Source of the DNA: Sphingomonas sp. M1-B02
GTDB taxonomy: Bacteria > Pseudomonadota > Alphaproteobacteria > Sphingomonadales > Sphingomonadaceae
Assembly: GCF_026167525.1 (NCBI RefSeq)
Contig: NZ_CP110679.1
Span: 3,025,501-3,089,500, forward strand
DNA: 64,000 bases
Reading direction: 5' to 3'
Both the position numbers and the translations under genes were made by a program. The notes beneath the pieces are model-generated. The model did no database searches and was not told the DNA's origin. It worked only from the letters and a program-made list of their open reading frames with translations. Position 1 is the first letter of the stretch. Each line of letters starts with the position of its first letter. Below are positions 27,251 through 36,536 of this stretch, piece by piece.

Positions 27251-28270
27251 ATGCACGGGGGGATGATGACGGGCCGCTTGGCTATTTGCCTGATGATGTT
27301 AGCGCTAACATGTTCGTGGCCCGCCGCAGGACAGACGGCGCCGGGTGCGCCGGCAGGTTCGAACCCAATCATCCGGGACAAGTTCACGGCCGATCCGGCA
27401 CCGCTCGTCGTCGGCGATCGGCTCTATCTCTATGTCGGCCATGACGAAGCGCAGCGCGACGAGATGTTCAACATGCGCGAATGGCTGGTCTATTCGACGA
27501 CGGACATGCAGCATTGGACCGACCACGGCCCGATCCTGAAGGTCGCCGACTTCAAGTGGGCCAAAAAGGACGCCTGGGCCGCGCAGGCGACGTTCAAGAA
27601 TGGCAAATATTGGTTCTACGCCGCGGTCGAGCATGACGATACCCATCCCGGCAAGGCGATCGCCGTCGCGGTGTCGGATTCGCCCACCGGCCCGTCCATC
27701 GATGCAAAAGGCTCGGCGCTCATCACCAACCAGATGACCCCCAAGGGCACGCACAGCTGGGAGGATATCGATCCCACCATCTTCACCGACGATGACGGGA
27801 CGAGCTGGATCGCATGGGGCAATCGCCAATGCTATATCGCCCGGCTCAAGCCCAACATGATCGAGATTGATGGCCCGATCACCGAGATCACCCCGCCGCA
27901 TTTCGAGGAAGGCCCCTGGCTCCACAAGCGCGGCGCGCTTTACTATCTGACTTATGCCTCGCTCGATCGATCCACGCATCGCGACGAGAAGATTTCCTAT
28001 GCCACCGCGCCCTCGATCCGCGGGCCCTGGACCCCGCGCGGCGAGCTGACCGGATCGGGCAGATACAGCTTCACGATCCATCCCGGCATCGCCGCGTTCA
28101 AAGGCAAATCCTATCTGTTCCTGCACAATGCCGCGCTGACGATCGGCGATCTCAACGGTGCCATCGGCCGCCGCGCCGTCACCGTCGAGCATCTCATATA
28201 CACGCCCGAGGGCCTGATGAAGCCGGTGGTCCAGACCGATGCCGGCGTGTCGGTTCCGCCGTCTCGCTAA
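27251..28270 (+). CDS. Secreted glycoside hydrolase family 43 protein (xylosidase/arabinofuranosidase type)
   Basis: GH43 five-bladed propellers cleave xylosides and arabinosides with inversion. The 339-residue protein has a signal peptide (RLAICLMMLALTCSWPAAG). Catalytic positions can be read as Asp48 (ADPAPLVVGDRLYLY), Asp174 (DIDPTIFTDDDG) and the acid Glu220 (EEGPWLHKRGALYYLTY). All are intact. Start choice is open: ATG 27251, or ATG 27263/27266 just after a GGGGGG. A predicted esterase follows in the same operon after 34 bases, consistent with debranching of acetylated xylan. A TGTTAGCGCTAACA operator lies inside the signal-peptide codons. Confidence 0.9.
   Translation: MHGGMMTGRLAICLMMLALTCSWPAAGQTAPGAPAGSNPIIRDKFTADPAPLVVGDRLYLYVGHDEAQRDEMFNMREWLVYSTTDMQHWTDHGPILKVADFKWAKKDAWAAQATFKNGKYWFYAAVEHDDTHPGKAIAVAVSDSPTGPSIDAKGSALITNQMTPKGTHSWEDIDPTIFTDDDGTSWIAWGNRQCYIARLKPNMIEIDGPITEITPPHFEEGPWLHKRGALYYLTYASLDRSTHRDEKISYATAPSIRGPWTPRGELTGSGRYSFTIHPGIAAFKGKSYLFLHNAALTIGDLNGAIGRRAVTVEHLIYTPEGLMKPVVQTDAGVSVPPSR
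27297..27310. promoter_or_regulatory. LacI-family operator palindrome within the GH43 leader
   Basis: TGTTAGCGCTAACA is a perfect 14-bp palindrome. It is located inside codons ~16-20 of the GH43 gene and has the same 12-base core as the GH9 operator at 9785-9796. Its position downstream of the promoter would suit a roadblock mechanism. It could instead mean that the real gene start differs. Confidence 0.65.
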
Positions 28271-28304
28271 TCCAATAATTTCCCACCCCGAAAGGAGAAT
28301 CGCG

Positions 28305-29279
28305 ATGCGCAACGAAAGCAGCAGGCGGCAGGAACTGCCATGGGCGAAGCGCGTGCGCGCCGCGCTGACGGCCGCCGCGGTCGCAACCGCCTGGACCCTC
28401 GCGCCGGCCGCGCAGGCGCAGGACGATCGGATGACGCCGATCGCCACTCCCGCGCAGCCGACCGCGATCGAGCTCGGCACCGGCGCGCTGCCCGGCGCGA
28501 CTGCTTCCGAATCCTGGCATCGCCAATATGGCAGCACCTTCACCCGCAACGTCACCGTCGCGACGCTGACCCCGTTCCTGCCCGATCCCGCCAAGGCGAC
28601 CGGCACCGCCGTCGTCGTGGCGCCGGGGGGCGGGTTCCGGACGCTCTCGATGGAGAATGAGGGCTGGGACGTCGCGCGTGCACTCGCCGCGCAGGGCGTG
28701 GCGGCCTTCGTGCTCAAATATCGGCTCAACCAGACGCCGGCGGACATGCCGGGCTTCGAAGCCTCGATGCGCGCGATGTTCTCAGGCGGCCCGCGCCCGC
28801 CGCGGCCGGCGCCCGAGGCGGCGATTGCGGGACTTGCGCCGCAGATCGCCGATGCGCGCGCCGCCTTCGCGCTGATCCGCCGTCGCGCGAAGGAATGGCG
28901 CGTCCAGCCCGATCGCATCGGCATGGTCGGCTTCTCGGCCGGGGCGATGCTGACGATGGCGACGACGCTCGCCGGGCAGGATGCGAAGCCCGCCTTCATC
29001 GGCAACATCTATGGTCCGCTGTCGGCGATGACCGCGCCCACGGACGCGCCGCCGATGTTCGTGGCGCTCGCGGCCGACGATCCGCTGTTCGGCGCTCCCG
29101 AATATGGCCTGATCGACGCCTGGCGGACCGCGAAGCGTCCGGTCGAGTTCCACCTCTACGAACAAGGCGGACACGGATTCGGCATGTATCCGAAGACGAC
29201 CACCAGCACGGGCTGGTTCGGCGCCTTCGCCAGCTGGATGCGGATGCACGGGTGGCTGGGGACGACGGCGACGCCCTAG
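28305..29279 (+). CDS. Exported alpha/beta hydrolase (acetyl/xylan esterase-like)
   Basis: The 324-residue enzyme has a signal sequence ending APAAQAQ. It has the BD-FAE/acetyl-esterase fold: VVVAPGGGFRTLSMENEGWDVA (a modified HGG oxyanion region), nucleophile Ser211 in GMVGFSAGAM, a candidate Asp in ALAADDPLF and a His in EQGGHGFGMYP. AAAGGAG stands 9 bases before ATG 28305. It follows the GH43 gene by 34 bases, so the two probably form an operon that removes acetyl groups and side chains from plant hemicellulose. Substrate not proven. Confidence 0.83.
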   Translation: MRNESSRRQELPWAKRVRAALTAAAVATAWTLAPAAQAQDDRMTPIATPAQPTAIELGTGALPGATASESWHRQYGSTFTRNVTVATLTPFLPDPAKATGTAVVVAPGGGFRTLSMENEGWDVARALAAQGVAAFVLKYRLNQTPADMPGFEASMRAMFSGGPRPPRPAPEAAIAGLAPQIADARAAFALIRRRAKEWRVQPDRIGMVGFSAGAMLTMATTLAGQDAKPAFIGNIYGPLSAMTAPTDAPPMFVALAADDPLFGAPEYGLIDAWRTAKRPVEFHLYEQGGHGFGMYPKTTTSTGWFGAFASWMRMHGWLGTTATP

Positions 29280-29286
29280 CGCGAGG

Positions 29287-30549
29287 CTATCCCTCGCGCG
29301 CAACCTCGCGCCAGCCGATATCCCGCCGGCAGAAGCCGCTCGGGAAATCCAGCGCGTCCACCGCGCGATAGGCCGCCGCCTGCGCCGCGCTTACGCTTCG
29401 GCCGGTGGCGGTGACGTTCAGCACGCGCCCGCCGCTGGCCACCAGCGTCTCGCCGTCCAGCCGCGTGCCGGCCTGGAACACAAGCGCGCCGGTCGCCTGC
29501 GCCGCGTCGATCCCGCGGATCGCGCCGCCGGTCTCGGGCGTGCCCGGATAGCCTTTCGCCGCCATCACCACCGTGAGCGCGGTCTCGTCCGAAAAGACCG
29601 GATCGGGGCGTCCGGCCAGCTCGCCTTTCGCGGTCGCCAGCATCAGCTCGAGCAGGTCGCCCTGATAGCGCAGCATCAGCACCTGGCATTCGGGGTCGCC
29701 GAACCGCGCATTATATTCGATCAGCTTCGGGCCGACGCGCGTGAGCATCAGCCCGGCATAGAGCACCCCCGAATAAGGCGATCCCATCCGCGCCATCGCC
29801 TCCACCGTGGGGCGCACGATCGTGTCGATCGCGATCCGCTCCAGCGCGGGTGTCAGCACGGGGGCGGGGCTATAGGCGCCCATCCCGCCGGTGTTCGGCC
29901 CGCTATCCCCTTCGCCGACGCGCTTGTGATCCTGCGCCGATCCGAACGGCACGATCGTCGTCCCGTCGGTCAGTACGAACAGGCTGGCCTCCTCGCCCTC
30001 CAGGAACTCCTCGATCACCGCGCTGCCGCCTGCATCGGCGAAAATCGCCTCCAGCGCCGCCACCGCTTCCGCGTGCGAGAAAGCGATCGTCACGCCCTTG
30101 CCCGCGGCGAGCCCGTCGGCCTTGATCACCACCGGCAGGCTGAAATCGACCAGCGCCGCGACTCCGCCCGCGCAGGAGCGGACATGGACATAGCCCGCGG
30201 TGGGTATCCCCTCGCGCAGGCACAGATCCTTGGTAAAGCCCTTCGAACCCTCCAGCCGCGCCGCGCCCTTGTCGGGCCCGAACACGCCGATCCCCATCAT
30301 CCGCAGATTGTCGCCGAGGCCGGACACCAGGGGAGCCTCGGGCCCGATCACCACGAAGCCGATCGAATTGCGCCGACAGAAATCGATCACCGCGCGATGG
30401 TCGTCGATCGCGATTTCGGCGAGTTGGGCATGCTCGGCTATTCCCGGATTGCCCGGCGCGGCGTAGAGCGTGCCCAGCAGCGGCGATTGCGCGAGCTTCC
30501 AGGCGAGCGCATGTTCGCGGCCCCCCGATCCCAGTAGCAGGACGTTCAT
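29287..30549 (-). CDS. purD: Phosphoribosylamine-glycine ligase PurD
   Basis: PurD makes GAR from phosphoribosylamine, glycine and ATP in purine synthesis. The 420-residue ATP-grasp protein shows [19 protein letters not shown], the GPEAPLV motif, [13 protein letters not shown] and [18 protein letters not shown] 30549 overlaps the xseA start on the other strand: the two ATGs share CATG. The promoters must therefore lie inside the opposite gene. PurE and PurK lie at 46-47 kb, so the pathway is dispersed. It is full length, with no oddities. Confidence 0.97.
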   Translation of the reverse strand: MNVLLLGSGGREHALAWKLAQSPLLGTLYAAPGNPGIAEHAQLAEIAIDDHRAVIDFCRRNSIGFVVIGPEAPLVSGLGDNLRMMGIGVFGPDKGAARLEGSKGFTKDLCLREGIPTAGYVHVRSCAGGVAALVDFSLPVVIKADGLAAGKGVTIAFSHAEAVAALEAIFADAGGSAVIEEFLEGEEASLFVLTDGTTIVPFGSAQDHKRVGEGDSGPNTGGMGAYSPAPVLTPALERIAIDTIVRPTVEAMARMGSPYSGVLYAGLMLTRVGPKLIEYNARFGDPECQVLMLRYQGDLLELMLATAKGELAGRPDPVFSDETALTVVMAAKGYPGTPETGGAIRGIDAAQATGALVFQAGTRLDGETLVASGGRVLNVTATGRSVSAAQAAAYRAVDALDFPSGFCRRDIGWREVAREG

Positions 30550-31927
30550 GCCCGATCCCTTCTTCGATTCCCCGACGGGGCGGCTCGTAGCCGAGCAGAT
30601 GCCGGGGGACAACGCGGCCGCGATGAGCGTCAGCGAACTTTCGTCGAAGCTCAAGCGGATGGTCGAGGGCGAGTTCGGCCATGTCCGGCTGCGCGGCGAG
30701 ATTTCGGGCTGGAAGCGCGCCGCCTCGGGCCATGCCTATCTGTGCCTCAAGGATGCCGATGCGATCATCGACGGGGTGATCTGGCGCGGCGCGGCGGCGG
30801 CGTTGGCCTTCGCGCCCCAGGACGGCGTCGAAGTGATCGTCACCGGCAAGCTCACCACTTATCCCAGCCGCTCGCGCTACCAGATCGTGATCGAGCGGAT
30901 GGAGCTCGCCGGCGAAGGCGCACTGATGGCGCTGTTCGAGAAATTGAAGGCCAAGCTGGCCGGGGAGGGGTTGTTCGAAGCTTCTGCCAAGAAGTCGCTG
31001 CCCTATATGCCGCGCACGATCGGGGTGGTGACCTCCCCCACCGGCGCGGTGATCCGCGACATCCTCCACCGGCTGGCGGATCGTTTCCCCAGCCATGTCC
31101 TCGTCTGGCCGGTGAAGGTCCAGGGCGAGGGATCGGCGGCGGAGATCGCCGCGGCGATCCGCGGCTTCGATTCGATCCAGCCCGGCGGCAAGATCGCGCG
31201 GCCGGACCTGCTCATCGTCGCGCGCGGCGGCGGCTCGATCGAGGATCTGTGGGCGTTCAACGAGGAAGTGGTGGTCCGCGCCATCGCCGCCTGCACGATC
31301 CCGGTGATCTCGGCCGTGGGGCATGAGACCGACACCAGCCTCGCCGACTTCGCCGCCGATCTGCGCGCGCCGACCCCCACCGCCGCCGCCGAGATCGCCG
31401 TGCCGGTGCTCGCCGACGTCCGCCACACCGTCGCCACGCTGGCGCTGCGTACCGAGCGCTGTGCTCGCCGCTATCAGGAGCGGGCAAGCGAGCGTCTGGG
31501 CGCGCTCGTCCGCATCCTCCCGCGCCGGGACGCTTTGCTCGGCCCGCAACGGCAGAAGATGGACGATCTGGCCGGGCGGCTCGGTCGCGCGCTCGAGCGC
31601 CGGGTCGGCGTCGCCCGCTCGCAGCTCGATCGCGGCGCCGGCGCGCTGCGCCCCGCCATCCTCGACCAGCGCCTCGCCGCCGCGCGCCAGCGGCTCGAAG
31701 GCGTCGGCCGCCACCTCGATCTGGTCCACCCCAATCGCCCCCTTGAAAAGGGCTATGCCTGGGTCGAGGCCCGCGGCACGCACAAGGTCGTCGCCACCGC
31801 CGAGGGAGCCCGCGCCGCGCAGGCGGTCACGCTCCACTTCATCGATGGCTCGGTCGATGCCAAGGTGGAGCGCGCGCCCGGCAAGCCCGCCCCTCCAGTC
31901 AAGCCCCAGCAGCCAAGCTTGCTCTAG
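30548..31927 (+). CDS. xseA: Exodeoxyribonuclease VII large subunit XseA
   Basis: XseA, with XseB, degrades single-stranded DNA in recombination and mismatch repair. The 459-residue protein begins with an OB fold ([22 protein letters not shown]). The catalytic core includes [36 protein letters not shown] and [26 protein letters not shown], then the long helical arm. The C-terminus is LEKGYAWV plus a Pro-rich tail ([13 protein letters not shown]). The ATG shares bases with the divergent purD start. A start at the in-frame ATG 30623 would also leave the OB fold intact. XseB is not in the window. Confidence 0.95.
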   Translation: MPDPFFDSPTGRLVAEQMPGDNAAAMSVSELSSKLKRMVEGEFGHVRLRGEISGWKRAASGHAYLCLKDADAIIDGVIWRGAAAALAFAPQDGVEVIVTGKLTTYPSRSRYQIVIERMELAGEGALMALFEKLKAKLAGEGLFEASAKKSLPYMPRTIGVVTSPTGAVIRDILHRLADRFPSHVLVWPVKVQGEGSAAEIAAAIRGFDSIQPGGKIARPDLLIVARGGGSIEDLWAFNEEVVVRAIAACTIPVISAVGHETDTSLADFAADLRAPTPTAAAEIAVPVLADVRHTVATLALRTERCARRYQERASERLGALVRILPRRDALLGPQRQKMDDLAGRLGRALERRVGVARSQLDRGAGALRPAILDQRLAAARQRLEGVGRHLDLVHPNRPLEKGYAWVEARGTHKVVATAEGARAAQAVTLHFIDGSVDAKVERAPGKPAPPVKPQQPSLL

Positions 31928-31956
31928 ACTCCAACCTGAACCAGAAAGGCCTGACG

Positions 31957-32157
31957 ATGCTGATGTCCAACTCCGCCCGCGCCGCGCGGCTCCATTATAT
32001 GGCCAACAGCTTCCGCGTGCTCGCCCCCGGCGATCATGTCGCCTGCGCGGTCAGCGGCGAGCGCATCCCGCTCGAGGAGCTGCGCTATTGGAGCGTATCC
32101 CGCCAGGAAGCCTATGCCAGCGCCCGGCTGGCCGCCGAAGCGCTGCACGGCGTGTGA
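31957..32157 (+). CDS. DUF2093 domain-containing protein
   Basis: This 66-residue protein of the alphaproteobacterial DUF2093 family has the core RLHYMANSFRVLAPGDHVACAVSGERIPLEELRYWSVSRQEAYAS. Function unknown. AAAGG lies 7 bases before ATG 31957. It sits 29 bases after xseA, and its stop overlaps the GTG start of the M23 peptidase gene (GTGA), suggesting an xseA-DUF2093-M23 operon. Confidence 0.82.
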   Translation: MLMSNSARAARLHYMANSFRVLAPGDHVACAVSGERIPLEELRYWSVSRQEAYASARLAAEALHGV

Positions 32158-33017
32158 GCCTGGTCCGCGCTTCTTTCCTGGCGGTCGCCTTGGGGCTTGT
32201 CGGCGCCGCCTCGGGTGCGCCCGCCGCTTCCACGGCCCAGACCGCCAGCGCCAATCGCTTCGCGATCGACGGCGCGCTGATGCAGGGCGGCGCCGTCCTC
32301 GGCACCGCGCCGCAAGGTGCCACCCTGCTCACGCTGGACGGAGTCCCGGTCCGGATCGCGCCCGATCGTCGCTTCCTGATTGCCTTCGATCGCGATGCCG
32401 GGCCGAGCGCCACTCTGGTTGCCCGCTTGAGCGACGGCCGCGAAATCCGCCAGCAGCTCACCATCGCGCCCCGCGCCTGGGCGATCTCGCGGCTCGACCG
32501 GCTTCCCAAATATCCGGTGCCCCAGCCCGAATTCCAGCGCCGCCGGCCCGCCGAGCTGGCGCAGATCAGCGCCGCCCGAGCGATGCAAGGCGAATCGGCG
32601 GGGTGGCGCCAGGACTTCCTCTGGCCGGTCACGGGCCGCATCTCGACGATGTTCGGCTCGCAGCGTATCTATGCGGGCGAACCCGGCGCCTTCCATTCGG
32701 GGGTCGACATCGCCCGCCCCACCGGCACGACGGTGCTGGCCCCCGCGGACGGCGTGGTCGTGCTAGCCACCGCCGCGCCCTTCACGCTGGAAGGCAATCT
32801 GATCCTCATCGATCATGGCATGGGGCTGAACAGCGCGTTCGTGCATCTGTCGCGGATCGACGTGAAGCTGGGCGCGCACGTCCGTCGCGGCCAGCCGATC
32901 GGCGCGGTGGGGAATAGCGGTCGCGCGACGGGTCCGCATCTGCACTGGAGCATGAAGTGGCGCGATGCGCGGATCGATCCGTTGCTTGTCGCAGGGCCGA
33001 TGCCAGTCGCAGAATGA
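32154..33017 (+). CDS. M23 family metallopeptidase (LytM-type, secreted)
   Basis: The 287-residue protein has a signal peptide (MSLVRASFLAVALGLVGAASG). A beta-rich N-terminal domain follows, then an M23 endopeptidase domain. Zinc ligands are His181 and Asp185 in FHSGVDIA and His264 in ATGPHLHWSMKW, all present, so the enzyme should cleave peptidoglycan cross-bridges. No LysM or SPOR domain is seen. The GTG start overlaps the DUF2093 stop. It is the last gene before the 260-base gap upstream of the TonB receptor. Confidence 0.9.
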   Translation: MSLVRASFLAVALGLVGAASGAPAASTAQTASANRFAIDGALMQGGAVLGTAPQGATLLTLDGVPVRIAPDRRFLIAFDRDAGPSATLVARLSDGREIRQQLTIAPRAWAISRLDRLPKYPVPQPEFQRRRPAELAQISAARAMQGESAGWRQDFLWPVTGRISTMFGSQRIYAGEPGAFHSGVDIARPTGTTVLAPADGVVVLATAAPFTLEGNLILIDHGMGLNSAFVHLSRIDVKLGAHVRRGQPIGAVGNSGRATGPHLHWSMKWRDARIDPLLVAGPMPVAE

Positions 33018-33278
33018 TGCAGCAATTTCGCGCTGCAACATAATTTAACAATGCGCCGCCCTGCTGCGCAACAATACAACCCACCTTGTGTCTTTTTAGC
33101 TACAGTCCCTCCAAAAGGCGGACGCCCAACCTGAATGCCCGCTTTACAGCGAGCAGGCCCGCCTTCATCCAGCATCGCAAGCTTTGCCCGACCTGCGTGC
33201 TGCGCATGCGAGGGGAGAGCGGGGAGACACCCCGGGTCTGTCGCAAGGCGACATGATTCGGAAAAGCGAGGGAATTTC

Positions 33279-36200
33279 ATGACCAAGACGCAAATCACAC
33301 GCGGTCTGCGCGGTGGCACGGCGCTTTCGGCGCTCGTTCTCGCCGGCACGCTGTTCGCTGCGCCCGCGGTGGCGCAGGACGCCGCCGGCCAGCCGGGCAC
33401 GCAGAACTCGCCCGCCGAGACCACGGCGCAGGACGAGCAGACCACCCAGTCGAACCAGGACAACACCGGCGGCGACATCGTCGTTACCGGCTCGCTGTTC
33501 CGTCGCACCAATGCCGAAACGCCTTCGCCGGTCACGGTGATGAGCGCAGAGTCGCTGCAGCAGCGCGGCATCAATACCGTTGCCGAAGCAGTGCAGCGCG
33601 TATCGGCCAACGGCGCCGGCAACATCACGCAGGGCTGGAACACCGGTTCGAACTTCGCGACCGGCGCGAACGCGGTTTCGCTGCGCGGCCTGACCGTGCA
33701 GTCGACCCTGACCATCTTCGACGGCCTGCGCATGGCGCCGTATCCGCTCGCGGATGACGGCTCGCGTAACTTCGTCGATCTGAACACGATCCCGAACGCG
33801 ATCATCGACCGGATCGAAATCCTTCGTGACGGTGCATCGTCGACCTACGGCGCAGACGCCGTGGCCGGCGTGGTCAACGTGATCACGAAGAAGGAAATCC
33901 AGGGTCTCCACCTGAACGCGTCTGCTGGCATCTCGCAGCAGGGTGACGCGGCCGAGCAGCGTTTCGACGCCACCTACGGCTACGGCAATCTCGACGAACA
34001 GGGCTTCAACTTCTACGTCAACGGCGAATATCAGCGCCAGGAAGCCCTGTACGCGCGCGATCGCGGCTATCCGTTCAACACCTCTGACCTCAGCCGGGTT
34101 TGCGGCACGGCAAACGGCCAGAACCCACTGTTCCCGTCGGGCTCGAAGGTCTGCCAGGCGAACGGCGTTCGTAACGCGCTCACGCCGAACACCGGTGCTG
34201 CGATCAGCCCGACGCTGTATCCGTTCACCTATAACGGTACGTCTGCAACCCCGGTTGCAAGCGTCCGTCCGGTCGACGCCGCCGGCGCCGCGGTCCCTGG
34301 CCAGCTGTTCCGCCTGCTCAACACCGCGGCCGGCTGCCGGGATCTGACTCCGATCCAGGTTCCGTTGAACGGCCAGGGTGGCACCGCAACCGCAGGCGGC
34401 ACGCTTCAGTGCAGCCTCGACGCGCGCGCTACCTACTCCCAGCTCCAGCCCGAGCAGGAGCGTCTTGGCTTCGCGGGTCGGTTCACGGCGAAGCTCGGCG
34501 ACGACATCGAGTTCTACGCCGCGGGCAACTACTACCAGGTGAAGACTGCCACCACCGCCGCCCCCAGCGGCTTCACCGGCAGCCTTCCGACGCCGAATCC
34601 GCAAGGTTTCGCCCAGCCGTCGAACCTGTTTCTGCCGGTCTATGTCTGCGCCGCTGGCCAGGGCAGCCTGACGAACCTGAACACGGGTTGCACGGCCGCC
34701 AACGGTACGCTCAACCCGCAGAACCCCTTCGCCGCTGCCGGCCAGCGCGCGCAGGTTCTTCAGACCTATGACCGTGAGCGCAGGCTCAACACCGAGGGAC
34801 GCAGCCTTCGTGCGGCCATGGGTGTCAGCGGCACGTTCGGCGACGGATGGGGCTTCGAAGTCGAAGCCAGCGCGTCGCAGGTCCAGCTCGACGTGATCAA
34901 CGAGAATGTCGTCATTCCGCAGCGTCTGTGGAATGCAGCGGCACGTGGCCAGTACAATTTCTCCAATCCGGCCGCGAACACGCAGGCGGTTCGTGACTAC
35001 GTCGCGCCGCTCAGTAAGAATCGTTCGGTGTCCGATCTGTGGCAGGTTTCGGCCACGCTCCAGAAGGAACTGTTCCAGCTTCCTGGTGGTGCTCTCGGCG
35101 TTGCAGCCGGCGTTGCCTATCGTCACGAGTCGATCGACAACCCGTCGGCAAACCCGGAGAACCTTCAGACCCCGTACGATCGCTATTTCGTGATCAACGC
35201 GGTCGGTGCAGTCGGCAGCCGCGAAGTGAAGTCGGCCTTCTACGAAATCTCGGCGCCGATCTTCGATCAGCTCGAGGTGAGCGCAAGCGGCCGTTACGAC
35301 GATTATTCGTCGGGCCAGTCGAACTTCTCGCCGAAGTTCGGTGCCAAGTTCACCCCGATCCCGCAGCTCGCGGTTCGTGGTACCTGGTCGAAGGGCTTCC
35401 GTATTCCTTCGTTCAACGAAGCGTTCGGCCTGCCGACAACCGGATATGTTACGTTCACGCTTAATCGTAACGATCCGGCACAGGCAGCGTTCATCGCTGC
35501 GCATGGCGGCAACGCTTATGCCACGGCCGGCTTCCCGGTCGGTCTGACCTCGACCGGCAATCCTTCGCTGGATCCGGAGAAGTCGACCAGCTGGACTGTT
35601 GGCGGCATCTTCGAGCCGATCCGTAACGTCAGCTTCACCGTCGATTACTGGAACATCGAAGTCCGGGACATCATCGGCGGCGCGGACTATTCGGGTGTGC
35701 AGGCCGCTTACTATGCCAACAACGGCGTAGTGAACATCCCGGGCCTCAACGTGTTGCCGGGCGTGCCCGACATCAACTTCCCGAACGCTCTGCCGCATCT
35801 CGGCTTCATCGAATATTCGTTCCAGAACAACGACTCGCAGCGCGTGTCGGGCATCGATCTGGGCGCGAACGTTCGGTTCCCCTTCCTGGGCGCGACGTTC
35901 AACAGCTCGTTCGAAGCATCCTATCTGATGAAGTTCGAAAAGACGATCGGTGGTAACGTGCAGCGGTATGACGGCACGCTCAGCCCCTGCGACGTTACGT
36001 CGTGCTCGGGTGCGCCGAAGTGGCGTGGCAGCTGGCAGAACACCGTCGAAGTCGGCGGCTTCACCGGCTCGGTCACGGCTTACTACACGGACGGCTATGA
36101 TCTGGCCTCGGTCGATTACGGCGGCGTCAAGGGCGACTGCCTGGGCAGCCTGGGTAACTCGATCTCGACCTATCAGGACGGCACCACCCCGGTGCTCTGC

Positions 36201-36410
36201 GAAGCGAAGGCCCAGTGGAACGTCGATCTGTCGCTGAGCCAGCGCGTGAGCGACAACTTCACCATCTATGCGAACGTGCTGAACGTTCTCGGGATCGATC
36301 CCGTCTACGATCCGAGCGCCGCATATCACATCTTCCAGTTCAACCCTTCGTGGGGTGGTCCGAACATCATGGGCCGCTACTTCCGCGTCGGCGCGCGGGT
36401 CAGCTTCTGA
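33279..36410 (+). CDS. TonB-dependent receptor
   Basis: The 1043-residue outer-membrane transporter has a signal peptide ending FAAPAVA, a Thr/Gln/Asn-rich linker, and a TonB box DIVVTGS at about residue 66. A plug domain follows (TVMSAESLQQRGINTVAEAVQ, RIEILRDGASSTYGADAVAGVVN), then a large 22-strand-type barrel ending in GRYFRVGARVSF with the terminal Phe typical of barrels. GAGGGAA precedes ATG 33279. Codon use is richer in CGT, GGT and GTT than neighbouring genes, consistent with high expression. A strong terminator follows. Ligand unknown. Confidence 0.95.
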   Translation: MTKTQITRGLRGGTALSALVLAGTLFAAPAVAQDAAGQPGTQNSPAETTAQDEQTTQSNQDNTGGDIVVTGSLFRRTNAETPSPVTVMSAESLQQRGINTVAEAVQRVSANGAGNITQGWNTGSNFATGANAVSLRGLTVQSTLTIFDGLRMAPYPLADDGSRNFVDLNTIPNAIIDRIEILRDGASSTYGADAVAGVVNVITKKEIQGLHLNASAGISQQGDAAEQRFDATYGYGNLDEQGFNFYVNGEYQRQEALYARDRGYPFNTSDLSRVCGTANGQNPLFPSGSKVCQANGVRNALTPNTGAAISPTLYPFTYNGTSATPVASVRPVDAAGAAVPGQLFRLLNTAAGCRDLTPIQVPLNGQGGTATAGGTLQCSLDARATYSQLQPEQERLGFAGRFTAKLGDDIEFYAAGNYYQVKTATTAAPSGFTGSLPTPNPQGFAQPSNLFLPVYVCAAGQGSLTNLNTGCTAANGTLNPQNPFAAAGQRAQVLQTYDRERRLNTEGRSLRAAMGVSGTFGDGWGFEVEASASQVQLDVINENVVIPQRLWNAAARGQYNFSNPAANTQAVRDYVAPLSKNRSVSDLWQVSATLQKELFQLPGGALGVAAGVAYRHESIDNPSANPENLQTPYDRYFVINAVGAVGSREVKSAFYEISAPIFDQLEVSASGRYDDYSSGQSNFSPKFGAKFTPIPQLAVRGTWSKGFRIPSFNEAFGLPTTGYVTFTLNRNDPAQAAFIAAHGGNAYATAGFPVGLTSTGNPSLDPEKSTSWTVGGIFEPIRNVSFTVDYWNIEVRDIIGGADYSGVQAAYYANNGVVNIPGLNVLPGVPDINFPNALPHLGFIEYSFQNNDSQRVSGIDLGANVRFPFLGATFNSSFEASYLMKFEKTIGGNVQRYDGTLSPCDVTSCSGAPKWRGSWQNTVEVGGFTGSVTAYYTDGYDLASVDYGGVKGDCLGSLGNSISTYQDGTTPVLCEAKAQWNVDLSLSQRVSDNFTIYANVLNVLGIDPVYDPSAAYHIFQFNPSWGGPNIMGRYFRVGARVSF

Positions 36411-36433
36411 GCTGAGCCTCGTGTGAAAAATTG

Positions 36434-36464
36434 GGGCGGCTTCGCAAGAAGCCGCCCTTTTTTT
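36434..36464 (+). terminator. Strong Rho-independent terminator after the TonB receptor
   Basis: GGGCGGCTTC (36434-36443) and GAAGCCGCCC (36448-36457) form a perfect 10-bp stem with a GCAA loop, followed by seven T. Confidence 0.92.
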
Positions 36465-36536
36465 GTCCGCCCAAGGCGTGAATAGAGACGTTCTCGATTC
36501 GGAAGAATCGTCGGGTAATGTGGAGCAAGGTTGCGC

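Noticed and set aside
27351..27372. GGTTCGAACCC, resembling a tRNA T-loop
   Set aside because: It lies inside the GH43 coding region and no acceptor, D or anticodon stems can be drawn around it.
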